The notes under the pieces: generated by a model
What the model saw: only the letters and a program-made list of their open reading frames with translations
Database searches by the model: none
What the model was told of the DNA's origin: nothing
Part shown: one piece after another, positions 13,274-13,665 of the stretch
Position numbering within the stretch: the stretch's first letter is position 1
Layout of the letters: each line of letters begins with the position of its first letter
Made by a program: the position numbers and the translations under genes
From: Bacillota bacterium
GTDB taxonomy: Bacteria > Bacillota > Clostridia > Oscillospirales > Ruminococcaceae
DNA: 13,665 nucleotides
Assembly: GCA_023443315.1 (NCBI GenBank)
Contig: JAEZVA010000036.1
Location: 1 to 13,665, forward strand
Reading direction: 5' to 3'

Positions 13274-13665
13274 CTATTTGTTTCTTACCGTAGACGTTCC
13301 CTGCTCGCGCAGGTAGGTGGACTCCAGATCGGCGAGATGCAGCTTTACGGCAAGCGGGTACTTTTCATACGCGTGGCTCACGCCAAAGCTTCCGCCCCGC
13401 GCCGCTTCGTCAAACCCGCCCATATGCCAGCGCACGGCAATCGCCTCCGCGGGCTTTAATCGCAAAAACCGCTCAATTAAAAACACCGACTTCTCCCCGT
13501 GCCCAAACGGGAATGCATCCTCAATCGAGTAGTAGGACACCTGCTCCCACTGCCCCTTTTCGTTCTTGGCGTTGCGAAAGGCGGTTTTGTAAAACTGCGT
13601 CTTGCACAGGTCGTGCAGCAACCCGCAGATGGCAAAGCTTTCGTGGTTGTCGGTATCGGCGTCAA
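13274..13665 (-). CDS. HD-domain metal-dependent phosphohydrolase, N-terminus outside the window
   Basis: The 3' part of a gene entering from the right edge: codons stay open from 13663 and read DADTDNHESFAICGLLHDLCK, so the reading does not begin at the internal TTG at 13621. LLHDLCK carries the His-Asp pair typical of HD-domain hydrolases. GHGEKSVFLIERFL and AVRWHMGGFD supply further His residues expected at the metal site. The first metal-binding His would lie in the missing N-terminus. The family cleaves phosphate esters of nucleotides or signalling molecules; no substrate can be named. The stop is only 32 bp from the methyltransferase start, with that gene's ribosome site in between, so the two probably share a transcript. 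Confidence 0.8.
   Translation of the reverse strand, partial: DADTDNHESFAICGLLHDLCKTQFYKTAFRNAKNEKGQWEQVSYYSIEDAFPFGHGEKSVFLIERFLRLKPAEAIAVRWHMGGFDEAARGGSFGVSHAYEKYPLAVKLHLADLESTYLREQGTSTVRNK

Noticed and set aside
13274..13621. Start of the HD-domain gene at the internal TTG (13621)
   Set aside because: The reading frame stays open to the window edge and the conserved AICGLLHD segment lies across that TTG, so the real start is outside the window.

Overview
The window looks like chromosomal DNA of a Clostridia-type Firmicute, most likely an Oscillospirales-like gut anaerobe. The reasons are strong GGAGG-type ribosome binding sites, sigma-A promoters with TGn extended -10 boxes, a DUF4830 protein, a MsmX-type sugar ABC ATPase, bacteriohemerythrin and a candidate sigma-E (sporulation) promoter. 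No rRNA, tRNA, CRISPR array or insertion sequence was recognised. The species is inferred, not proven.

Left part (1-3060, + strand): a membrane-anchored DUF4830 protein, an RsuA-like 16S rRNA pseudouridine synthase, and a stand-alone MsmX/UgpC-type ATPase that probably energises sugar importers encoded elsewhere. A perfect hairpin terminator closes this block.

Middle part (3081-7591, - strand): a small spore-surface-like jelly-roll protein behind a candidate sigma-E promoter, a bacteriohemerythrin with all iron ligands, a divergent long PRPP synthetase behind a TTGACA-N17-TAGAAT promoter, and a PAS-GGDEF-EAL protein with a degenerate GGDEF site and an intact EAL site. Each gene appears to have its own promoter or terminator, so these are mostly single-gene transcripts.

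8000-10138 (+ strand): a CorA Mg2+ transporter followed by uridine phosphorylase. The corA transcript has a leader of about 270 nt with several hairpins. It also contains a short ORF with a near-perfect Shine-Dalgarno whose product begins MNPDPGNPR, very like the Mg2+-sensing MgtL leader peptide of enterobacteria (MEPDPTPLPRR). This ORF runs through and past the corA start codon in another frame. It is the most interesting element of the window: a candidate Clostridial Mg2+-responsive leader peptide.

Right part (10160-13665, - strand): a membrane-anchored alpha/beta hydrolase, an apparently solitary N6-adenine DNA methyltransferase with an N-terminal excisionase-like helix-turn-helix, and the 3' part of an HD-domain hydrolase cut by the window edge.
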